A DNA stretch of 12,738 nt, taken from positions 1-12,738 of the forward strand of contig LWDM01000068.1 in NCBI GenBank assembly GCA_002083525.1, in the 5' to 3' direction. Positions 5,527 through 12,738 of the stretch are shown piece by piece. The notes beneath the pieces are model-generated. The model was not told where the DNA came from. It worked only from the letters and a program-made list of their open reading frames with translations, and made no database searches. Position 1 is the stretch's first letter. Each line of letters opens with the position of its first letter. The position numbers were made by a program, and so were the translations under genes. Origin of the DNA: Proteobacteria bacterium SG_bin9 (lineage in GTDB: Bacteria; Pseudomonadota; Alphaproteobacteria; Rhizobiales; Xanthobacteraceae).

Positions 5527-6249
5527 TTAATTAGTCGCTTTCGCGTCCCGCACAAGCACGGGCTTCTCGCGATAGACCTCAGTGAAAATCTTCTTCAGGT
5601 TTTCGATCTTCGGCAGGTCGTTATAGACGATGTACGGCTGCGTCGGATTGTTGGTCGCGTAGTCCTGATGATAGTCCTCGGCCGCATAGAAGCCGTTGAG
5701 CGGTTCGATCGTGGTTGCGATCGGGCGGCGATAGACCTTCGCGGCGTTCAGCTGTGCGATGTAGGCTTCAGCCACCTTCCGCTGTTCGGCATTCACCGGG
5801 AAGATCGCCGAGCGATACTGCGTGCCGACATCCGGACCCTGACGGTTGAGCTGCGTCGGATCGTGACCGACCGAGAACAGGATCTGGAGCAGCTTGCCGT
5901 AGCTGATCTGCTTCGGATCGTACTTGATCTCGACCGCCTCGGCGTGGCCGGTGGTGCCGCGGCCGACGATCTCGTACTTCGCCGTGCGCGCGAGGCCGCC
6001 GCTGTAACCGGAGACGGCATTGGTCACGCCCTTGGTGTGCTGATAGACGCCCTGGATGCCCCAGAAGCAGCCACCGGCAACGACAGCCGTCTGCAGTCCA
6101 TCGCCGGACGCCGGCATGTCGACCGCGGGTGCGGGAATAATCACGGCTTCCTCAGCCGCGCTCAGCGGACGGACGATGAAGGCCGTAATCGCCAACGCGC
6201 CCACGCCGGCTGCGATCAGGAAGCGGCGGGTCAAATCGGTGCGACGCAT
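5527..6249 (-). CDS. msrA: Exported peptide-methionine (S)-S-oxide reductase, single cysteine
   Basis: It reduces the S epimer of methionine sulfoxide. The start at 6249 is set by GAGGA 7 nt upstream; an ATG four codons earlier and a longer open frame to 6393 lack such a site. Residues 1-31 form an export signal with T7-R8-R9-F10-L11-I12, a fair match to the twin-arginine Z-R-R-x-hydrophobic-hydrophobic motif, then a hydrophobic stretch and a cut near LSAA. The catalytic GGCFWG has C61. E104 in TGHAE and Y92 match the catalytic Glu and Tyr of known MsrA enzymes, and QYRSAIF contains another conserved Tyr. GCFWG is usually followed by xE; here it is IQ. C61 is the only cysteine in the whole protein, so there is no resolving Cys, and recycling needs an outside thiol partner. 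The likely site is the periplasm, unlike MsrB. Confidence 0.95.
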   Translation of the reverse strand: MRRTDLTRRFLIAAGVGALAITAFIVRPLSAAEEAVIIPAPAVDMPASGDGLQTAVVAGGCFWGIQGVYQHTKGVTNAVSGYSGGLARTAKYEIVGRGTTGHAEAVEIKYDPKQISYGKLLQILFSVGHDPTQLNRQGPDVGTQYRSAIFPVNAEQRKVAEAYIAQLNAAKVYRRPIATTIEPLNGFYAAEDYHQDYATNNPTQPYIVYNDLPKIENLKKIFTEVYREKPVLVRDAKATN

Positions 6250-6415
6250 GATTGTCCTCATGGAATGAAAGCAAGGCCGGTCGTGGTCTGTGAAGTCCGG
6301 ATCACCGGCTGTCATGAGATACGACGAAACGTGGCTTTCGTTACGGTAAAATGCCACACGAGTTTGTGAACGGGGAGGCGAAAAACCCTGCATTCCGGCC
6401 GTTTCCGGGCTCTTT

Positions 6416-7525
6416 TCACACCACCACGCTCAGACGCTTCGCCGCGCGGGTGATGCCGGTATAGAGCTAGCGGGCGCGCGAATCCTGAAACGCGAAGCTC
6501 TCGTCGAACAGCACCACGTCGTCCCACTGCGAGCCCTGCGACTTGTGCACGGTCAGCACGTAGCCGTAGTCGAACTCGTCATACGGCTTGCGCTGTTCCC
6601 ACGGGATGTCCTCGATCGTGCCGCCGAAGCAATCGGCGCGCACCGACACCTTGGTGACGCGGCCGCCAAAATCCTCGTCCGGTGAAATCCGCATGGTGAT
6701 GATCTTCGACTTCGACTGCGCGCGCGCCTTCACCCGCCACAGCCCGCCGTTGAACAGCGCCTTCTTGCGGTTGTTGCGCAGGCAGACGAGCTTGTCGCCG
6801 GCGACCGGCAGCGGCTCCTCGATGCCCTGCTTCTGTCGGATGCGCAGGTTGTAGGCGCGTCGCGTGTTGTTACGTCCGACCAGCACCTGATCGGCGGCCA
6901 TCACCCGTTCCGGATCGAGCGCGTTGCGTGAGACAACCTCGCTCTCGCCGAACTGCCCGGTCTCGAGCGTGCGGCCCTCGCGGATCGCCATCGACATGCG
7001 CACGATGGGATCGTCCTGCGCCTGACGATGCACCTCGGTCAGCATCGCGTCCGGTTCTTGATTGGTGAAGAAGCCGCCGCCCTGGATCGGCGGCAGCTGC
7101 GCCGGATCGCCGAGCACGAGCAGCGGCGTGCCGAACGACATCAGGTCGCGGCCGAGCTCTGCATCGACCATGGAGCATTCGTCGATGACAATGAGCTTCG
7201 CTTTCGAAGCGGGCGCATCGTCCCATAGCTCGAAGCTTGGTTGTTCCTCGCCGGATTCCCGCGTGCGGTAGATCAGTGAATGGATGGTGGAGGCGCCGTC
7301 GCAGCCCTTGTTGCGCATCACCAGCGCCGCCTTGCCGGTGAAGGCGGCGTACTTCACCTCGCCGTCGACGCCGTCGGCAATGTGCCGCGCCAGCGTGGTC
7401 TTTCCGGTTCCGGCGTAGCCGAACAGGCGGAAAACGGGCGGCGTACCGTTGCGGCCGGGTTTGGCCTTCAGCCAATCGGCAACAGCCTTCAGCGCCTGAT
7501 CTTGGTGCGGGGTGAACGTGGTCAT
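6416..7525 (-). pseudogene. RecD/Pif1-like SF1 helicase interrupted by an amber codon
   Basis: The open frame from ATG 7525 gives 352 aa and stops at TAG 6467-6469. It is an ATP-dependent DNA helicase of superfamily 1. Walker A GYAGTGKTT is at 36-44, DECSMVD (115-121) is Walker B, GDPAQLPP (139-146) is motif III, VHRQ (165-168) is motif IV, and VLTVHKSQGSQWDDV (323-337) is motif V. Motif VI should follow, normally W-L-Y-T-A/G-I-T-R-A. Here the sequence ends DSRAR, TAG replaces the expected TGG (Trp), and the same frame then reads LYTGITRAAKRLSVVV to a TGA at 6416-6418. A full protein would have 369 aa. The lost segment includes the arginine that contacts ATP. A single G-to-A change explains it, as would a sequencing error. 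The 5' ribosome site is weak. The gene is divergent from the monooxygenase gene. Confidence 0.85.
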
Positions 7526-7698
7526 TTAAGGTTTCGGTGGGCGAGACAATCGCAGGGGCTGCGACTCGTTTCCGCAACGTAGCTATTCGCTCCCGCAATA
7601 CAAGCTTCCGTCATACGAAACACGATGTCACGTCTGATGGACACCGCTCCCGGGCAGGCTACAGTGATCAGCAACAAGAAAGTGACGGGAGGCTCTCG
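7526..7698. promoter_or_regulatory. Divergent promoter region with a possible sigma-70 promoter at 7638-7665
   Basis: This 173-bp gap serves the helicase (left) and the monooxygenase (right). For the right-hand gene, TGGACA (7638-7643) and TACAGT (7660-7665) are spaced by 16 bp, matching the sigma-70 hexamers at 5 of 6 and 4 of 6 positions. The predicted start lies about 27 nt before the ATG. No clear promoter was found for the helicase. Confidence 0.35.
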
Positions 7699-8907
7699 AT
7701 GAAGTTCGGCATCTTCTACGAACTGCAGCTGCCGCGCCCGTGGCAGGATGGCGATGAGCTCGCGCTCTATCAGAACGCATTGACGCAGCTCGAAACCGCC
7801 GATCGCGCCGGCTACGATCACGCATGGGTCGTCGAGCATCACTTCCTCGAGGAGTATTCGCATTCGCCGTCGCCGGAATCGTTTCTCGCCGCGGCTAGCC
7901 AGCGCACCAAGAATATCCGCCTCGGTCACGGCATTTTCCAGCTCACCACCAATCATCCGGCGCGCGTCGCCGAACGGATCGCCGTGCTCGATCTGCTCAG
8001 CAACGGCCGCTGCGAATTCGGCATGGGCGAGAGTGCTTCGATCACCGAGCTGACGCCGTTCGGCCGCGACATGGAAACCAAGAAAGACGTGTTCGAGGAA
8101 GCCGTGCAGGCCATCTTCCCGATGTTCAAGGATGGCGGCAGCGAGCACCACGGCAAGTACTTCGATATTCCGCTGCGTAACGTCGTGCCGAAGCCGCTGC
8201 AGAAGCCGCATCCGCCGCTGTGGATGGCGTGCTCGCAACTTCCGACCATCGAGCGCGCCGGGCAGAACGGATTCGGCGCGCTCGGATTCCAGTTCGTCAG
8301 CGCCGACGCGGCGCATGCTTGGGTGCACGCCTATTACAACGCCATCACCAAGCGGCTGAAGAAGCTCGCCGACTACCAGATCAATCCGAACATGGCGCTG
8401 GTGTCGTTCTTCATGTGCGCGAAGACGGACGAAGAGGCGCGGGCGAGGGCGGACGGGGCGACGTTCTTCCAGTTCGCGCTGCGCTATTACGGCGCGTCGC
8501 AGAACCGGCAGCGTCCGGCGCCCGGCACCGTCAACATGTGGGACGAGTACAACAAGTGGAAGCGGGAGAATCCCGAGGCGCAGGAGGCGGCGCTGCGCAG
8601 CGGCCTGATCGGCTCGCCCGACACGATCCGCAAGAAGCTGAAACGATTTCGGACCTCGCACATCGATCAGGTAATCCTGCTCAATCAGGCCGGCAAAAAC
8701 ACGCACGAGCACATCTGCGAGTCGCTGGAGCTATTCGCGAAGGAAGTCATGCCCGAATTCAAACACGATCCTGAGCATGACGCGTGGAAGGCCGGGGTGA
8801 TGAGCGGCGAGATCCAGCTCGAGGAAATCGATACCACGGCCTTCACCGACCGTTACGGCAAGGCCGCGATCAACGTTGCGCCGAAACCGTCGGCGGCCGC
8901 GAGTTAA
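7699..8907 (+). CDS. Luciferase-like (LLM class) flavin-dependent monooxygenase
   Basis: This encodes 402 aa from the ATG at 7699, preceded by GGGAGG with a 6-nt gap; the frame is open further upstream but without support. The fold is the bacterial-luciferase TIM barrel. MKFGIFYELQ forms the first strand. WVVEHHF (43-49) matches the conserved His-containing segment of luciferase alpha. LAAASQRTKNIRLGHGI (64-79), ERIAVLDLLSNGRCEFGMG and KPHPPLWMACS are family signatures. Such enzymes use reduced FMN or F420 with O2 to oxidise aldehydes, alkanes, terpenes or similar compounds; the substrate cannot be read from this sequence. The C-terminal segment from about 360 on (KEVMPEFKHDPEHDAWKAG...) makes it longer than many family members. 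No signal peptide is seen. No flavin reductase gene is adjacent; the nearest other flavoprotein is the deiodinase-like gene near 0.6 kb. Confidence 0.92.
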   Translation: MKFGIFYELQLPRPWQDGDELALYQNALTQLETADRAGYDHAWVVEHHFLEEYSHSPSPESFLAAASQRTKNIRLGHGIFQLTTNHPARVAERIAVLDLLSNGRCEFGMGESASITELTPFGRDMETKKDVFEEAVQAIFPMFKDGGSEHHGKYFDIPLRNVVPKPLQKPHPPLWMACSQLPTIERAGQNGFGALGFQFVSADAAHAWVHAYYNAITKRLKKLADYQINPNMALVSFFMCAKTDEEARARADGATFFQFALRYYGASQNRQRPAPGTVNMWDEYNKWKRENPEAQEAALRSGLIGSPDTIRKKLKRFRTSHIDQVILLNQAGKNTHEHICESLELFAKEVMPEFKHDPEHDAWKAGVMSGEIQLEEIDTTAFTDRYGKAAINVAPKPSAAAS

Positions 8908-8982
8908 GCGTGGTCTAACGCGCGCGGCTGCGCTATATCGGCGGCGGGATGGCCGTTTCGGCGATCCGAAGCGGAGGCGCGC

Positions 8983-9378
8983 GTGGAACGCCGGCTTCTT
9001 CAAATCGTCGTCGCGCTGGCTGGCCTGTTTGCCCTGATCGTCGGATTTTTCGGCGCGGCATTCGGCGCCACCTTCCTGAATCTCTCGTTCAGCCCAGCGG
9101 TCGACAGCTACATCCGCTTTCTCTTCGGTATCATTCTGGCGATCGGCCTCGTGCTGTTGGCCTCTGTTCCGCACATCGAGCGGCATGGGCCGCGCTTCAC
9201 GGTGCTGACTGTCATTTTGGTGATCGGCGGCATCGCCCGGCTATTCGGCGTGATCGGTTTCGGCGTGCCGACCCAGGGCGTACTGGTTGGCCTGACCATG
9301 GAATTGATCGTCGCGCCGCTGGTCTGGCTCTGGCAGCGGCGCATCGCGCATCAATGCGCGCGTGCTGTGATCGACTGA
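8983..9378 (+). CDS. DUF4345 family membrane protein, copy 1
   Basis: This encodes 131 aa from a GTG at 8983, with GCGGAGG six nt upstream. There are four hydrophobic segments: LLQIVVALAGLFALIVGFFG, the FLFGIILAIGLVLLASV region, the VLTVILVIGGIARLFGV region, and GVLVGLTMELIVAPLVWLW. The motif set DSYIRFLFG, VPHIERHGPRF, GGIARL and MELIVAP fits DUF4345, a four-helix inner-membrane family with no assigned function. The protein ends in a basic cytosolic tail (QRRIAHQCARAVID). It is the first of three tightly packed plus-strand genes, with 2 bp to the next. The gap after the monooxygenase gene is 75 bp and shows no terminator, so read-through from it is possible. Confidence 0.87.
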   Translation: MERRLLQIVVALAGLFALIVGFFGAAFGATFLNLSFSPAVDSYIRFLFGIILAIGLVLLASVPHIERHGPRFTVLTVILVIGGIARLFGVIGFGVPTQGVLVGLTMELIVAPLVWLWQRRIAHQCARAVID

Positions 9379-9380
9379 CC

Positions 9381-9788
9381 ATGTCGTTGCTGTCAATGGC
9401 CGCGGAGCGGCGTGCGCTCCAGATTGCCACTGCGCTCGCCGCGTGCGTGCCGGTCACGGCCGGCACATGGGGCATGTGGGCCGGCACGGATTTTCTCGAT
9501 TTGCCGGCGAACGTGTCCGCCGACAGTCACATCCGTTATCTGTCGGGCTTGCTGTTCGGCATCGGCATTGCCTTCTGGGCGGCGGTGCCTGCGATCGAAA
9601 CGCATGGCGCGCGCTTTTCGCTGCTGACGGCGATCGTTTTTGTCGGAGGGCTGGCGCGCATGCTTGCACTGGTTACGCAAGGCGTGCCGAACCGGGCGAT
9701 GCTGTTCGGGCTGGCGATGGAGTTGGTGGTGACGCCCGCGATCTGGGCGTGGCAACGGCGGGTGGCGCGGCGATGCTCCAGATCGTGA
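9381..9788 (+). CDS. DUF4345 family membrane protein, copy 2
   Basis: This encodes 135 aa from the ATG at 9381; a second ATG at 9396 aligns better with copy 1 and may be the true start. Neither has a strong ribosome site, so translation probably depends on coupling to copy 1, whose stop is 2 bp before. It is plainly a paralogue of copy 1 along its whole length. Shared positions include ERR.LQI, DS.IR.L.G, VP.IE.HG.RF, LT.I, GG.AR, GVP, MEL.V.P and W.WQRR.A..C. Four membrane helices are expected. DNA similarity is much lower than protein similarity, so the duplication is old. The 3' end overlaps the next gene by 16 nt. The function is unknown. Confidence 0.85.
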   Translation: MSLLSMAAERRALQIATALAACVPVTAGTWGMWAGTDFLDLPANVSADSHIRYLSGLLFGIGIAFWAAVPAIETHGARFSLLTAIVFVGGLARMLALVTQGVPNRAMLFGLAMELVVTPAIWAWQRRVARRCSRS

Positions 9789-9931
9789 AGCGCGTGCTGA
9801 TCGGTGCTGTGGTCGCGTTCACCGTTGCGGTGTTCGCGCTGTTCGCCTGGAATTTCTATCGCAACTGGGCGGCCGAGCCAGCGCCGCCGGGCATCATCTT
9901 CGAGCGGCAGAACCGGCCGGGTTACTCCTGA
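9773..9931 (+). CDS. 52-aa single-pass membrane protein
   Basis: This starts at ATG 9773 inside the 3' end of the second DUF4345 gene (16-nt overlap, different frame). It has a short basic N-terminus (MLQIVKR), one hydrophobic helix (VLIGAVVAFTVAVFALFAWNF, about residues 8-28), then YRNWAAEPAPPGIIFERQNRPGYS. The helix boundaries and the basic start suggest an inner-membrane protein with its tail in the periplasm. I do not recognise a family. The overlap implies translational coupling and perhaps a shared complex with the DUF4345 proteins; that is inference. A purine-rich stretch before the ATG could serve as ribosome site, but it is not strong. Confidence 0.65.
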   Translation: MLQIVKRVLIGAVVAFTVAVFALFAWNFYRNWAAEPAPPGIIFERQNRPGYS

Positions 9932-9942
9932 GCGGTTGCTCC

Positions 9943-9973
9943 AAAAAAAGTGGCCGGGCTTTTTGGCCCGGCC
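9943..9973 (-). terminator. Rho-independent terminator of the flagellar operon
   Basis: The arms 9952-9959 and 9966-9973 form an 8-bp stem (GGCCGGGC/GCCCGGCC) with a 6-nt loop. On the minus strand it is followed, after two bases, by seven Ts (9949-9943). It lies 27 nt after the flbD stop and faces the convergent 52-aa gene. Confidence 0.88.
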
Positions 9974-10000
9974 GTTGGAGGCTTAACCGAATTTACGAAC

Positions 10001-11383
<1,383 letters not shown>

Positions 11384-11414
11384 GGTTCTCTCCTGTCTAT
11401 TCTCTTGTCAGCGC

Positions 11415-11768
11415 TTATGAGCGCTCTGCCTTGATGATTTCGGTCATGGTCACGCCGAGCTTGTCCTCGACGAGGACGACTTCGCCGCGCGCCACCAGCC
11501 GGTCGTTGACGTAGATGTCGATCGATTCACCGACCTTGCGGTCGAGTTCGAGCACGCTGCCGGGCCCGAGCTTGAGAAGCTGGCCGACGTCCATGCGCGA
11601 GCGGCCGAGTACGGCCGACACCTGCACCGGTACGTCGAACACCGCTTCGAGGTCGGCCGCGGTCTTGGACCCCTGGTCTTCCTCGTTGGCGTAGCCGATA
11701 TCGTCCAGCGGCGGGGAATTGGCTGCATTCAGGTCGGGCAGCGGGACGTTGTTGTCAGTGTCGCTCAT
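11415..11768 (-). CDS. fliN: Flagellar motor switch protein FliN
   Basis: This encodes 117 aa, a component of the C-ring that sets rotation direction and gathers export cargo. Residues 1-40 are acidic and variable. The SpoA/FliN domain (about 42-115) is typical: DVPVQVSAVLGRSRMDVGQLLKLGPGSVLELDR, then ESIDIYVNDRLVARGEVVLVEDKLGVTMTEII. The length is normal. GGAGGA lies 6 nt before the ATG. It starts 21 nt after fliH and ends 31 nt before flbD on the same strand, so it is within one operon. Confidence 0.95.
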   Translation of the reverse strand: MSDTDNNVPLPDLNAANSPPLDDIGYANEEDQGSKTAADLEAVFDVPVQVSAVLGRSRMDVGQLLKLGPGSVLELDRKVGESIDIYVNDRLVARGEVVLVEDKLGVTMTEIIKAERS

Positions 11769-11789
11769 CGTCTGTCCTCCAGCCCGTCA

Positions 11790-12413
11790 TCATGCGGACT
11801 GATTGCGTGGCGCCATGTAGCGCGCCACGAGTTCGTCGATCTTTGCGTCAATGGATGCGCGGTCGAGCGTCACGCCGCCGTCCGCCCACTCGATCCGGCA
11901 ATCGCCGGCCGGAATATCCGGCTGTGCCAGGATCACCAGCCGTCCGTCGAAGCCCGATTGCTTCGCCAGCCGCTCGATCCTCTCGCGCGCGCCGTCGTAA
12001 AGCGTCTCGTTGATGCGCACCACGAGATGCGGCGTCGCCACCAGGTGCCGGAAGCAGTCTTCGACCAGCGCCATCATCTCGGTCAGCGGTTCGGCTGCAA
12101 TCAGGCTGCTGCAGAGCTTGCGCGCAACCGCAACCGCGACGTCGACGGCCTCGGTCTCCATCTTGTTTTCGACCGCGGCGAAGCCGCCGGCAACCACCTT
12201 CAGCGACATCGCGATCTCTTCGAGTGCCATCGCCTGGCGGCGGTCGCTCTCGGCGCGGGCTTCCTGCATGGCCGCGTCGAAGCCGGAGCGATAGGCGCGC
12301 GCCTCCGCTTCGGCGACCTTCTGCGCCAGCTCGACGGATGCGGCCGCGCGCTCCTTGGCGGCGTCGGGCACCGAGAAGTCGTTATCGAAAAGGAATTTGG
12401 CGGTGATGCCCAT
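11790..12413 (-). CDS. fliH: Flagellar export accessory protein FliH
   Basis: This encodes 207 aa, the homologue of Caulobacter FlbE/FliH. It should regulate the export ATPase FliI and link it to the C-ring. The N-terminal part has a short motif region (GITAKFLFDNDF), then a long Ala/Glu-rich coiled coil (about 18-85). The C-terminal domain contains AVAVARKLCSSLI and the conserved late segment ILAQPDIPAGDCRIEWADGGVTLDRASID, typical of FliH/SctL. The ATG (12413-12411) overlaps the fliG stop by one base (TGATG), so translation is coupled. I prefer this ATG to a TTG one codon earlier. Sequence similarity among FliH proteins is low, so synteny adds weight. Confidence 0.9.
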   Translation of the reverse strand: MGITAKFLFDNDFSVPDAAKERAAASVELAQKVAEAEARAYRSGFDAAMQEARAESDRRQAMALEEIAMSLKVVAGGFAAVENKMETEAVDVAVAVARKLCSSLIAAEPLTEMMALVEDCFRHLVATPHLVVRINETLYDGARERIERLAKQSGFDGRLVILAQPDIPAGDCRIEWADGGVTLDRASIDAKIDELVARYMAPRNQSA

Positions 12414-12738
12414 CAATACACCAGCTCGTCGTCAGCGCGGTTCTTGGACAGCATGATCTCGCCCTTGGCCGCGAGATCCTTGGCGAGGTTGACGAGCAGC
12501 GCCTGCGCCTCGTCCACGTCGCGCAGACGGACGGGACCGGCCGCGGCCATGTCGTCCTGCAGCATCTTGGCGGCGCGGCTCGACATGTTGCCCATGAAGA
12601 ACGCGCGGACTTCGTCGTTCGCGCCCTTCAGCGCGATGCCGAGCTTGTCCTTGTCGACGTGGCGCATCAGCGTCTGCGCCGAGGCCATATCGAGCTTGAT
12701 CAGATCGTCGAAGGTGAACATCAGCGCCTTGATGCGCT
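12413..12738 (-). CDS. fliG: Flagellar motor switch protein FliG (C-terminal part)
   Basis: This is the 3' end of the gene; the 5' part lies beyond the window edge. The visible 107 residues begin RIKALMFTFDDLIKLD and form the C-terminal torque domain. The charged residues that face the stator in E. coli FliG (K264, R281, D288, D289, R297, from memory) have counterparts in ALKGA, SSRAA, LQDDM and PVRLRD. The internal Met of MFTFDD should not be taken as the start, because the frame runs on to the edge. It ends at TGA 12415-12413, overlapping the fliH start. It is the first visible gene of the operon; fliF is expected upstream of it. Confidence 0.95.
   Translation of the reverse strand, partial: RIKALMFTFDDLIKLDMASAQTLMRHVDKDKLGIALKGANDEVRAFFMGNMSSRAAKMLQDDMAAAGPVRLRDVDEAQALLVNLAKDLAAKGEIMLSKNRADDELVY

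Noticed and set aside
5437..6369. 310-codon plus-strand open frame across msrA
   Set aside because: It is antisense to msrA, which has all catalytic motifs; no ribosome site or family match.
7522..8712. 396-codon minus-strand open frame opposite the monooxygenase gene
   Set aside because: The plus strand encodes a recognisable luciferase-like enzyme with a ribosome site. The antisense frame has no family features.

Overview
The window looks like chromosomal DNA from an alphaproteobacterium of the Bradyrhizobium/Rhodopseudomonas/Afipia group (Nitrobacteraceae). Three things point there: GC-rich coding sequence, a fliG-fliH-fliN-flbD order matching the Caulobacter fliF operon, and a palindromic 'CTGGATTGCTTCGTCGC...' repeat of a type I recall as common in these genomes. 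No rRNA, tRNA, CRISPR array, transposase or integrase is visible.

Left part (1-3900, mostly + strand): a palindromic repeat, then a 23-codon lysine/alanine microprotein on the minus strand. Next is a nitroreductase-fold flavoprotein that keeps the substrate-binding triad of iodotyrosine deiodinase. It is followed by a small secreted protein built from two cysteine-bounded repeats, preceded by an exact EcfG (general stress response) promoter and closed by a strong terminator. Then come a seven-helix membrane diguanylate cyclase and a DUF4112 membrane protein.

Middle part (3900-7525, minus strand): two small unrecognised proteins (one exported), cytosolic msrB, an exported single-cysteine msrA with its own terminator, and a RecD/Pif1-like SF1 helicase. 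The helicase frame is cut by a TAG exactly where conserved motif VI should start; the 16 residues after the stop are still a good motif VI.

Right part (7699-9931, + strand): a luciferase-like flavin monooxygenase, then a tight cluster of two tandemly duplicated DUF4345 membrane proteins and an overlapping 52-aa single-pass membrane protein.

Far right (10001-12738, minus strand): flbD, fliN, fliH and the 3' end of fliG, read from the window edge leftwards as one operon. These encode the flagellar switch and export accessory proteins and a sigma-54 activator of later flagellar genes.

Themes: oxidative damage repair (MsrA/MsrB), at least one general-stress target, flavin enzymes, c-di-GMP and motility. 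I see no single new multi-gene defence or metabolic system. The best leads are the deiodinase homologue, the interrupted helicase, the EcfG-controlled duplicated Cys protein, the lysine microprotein and the DUF4345 pair with its small partner.
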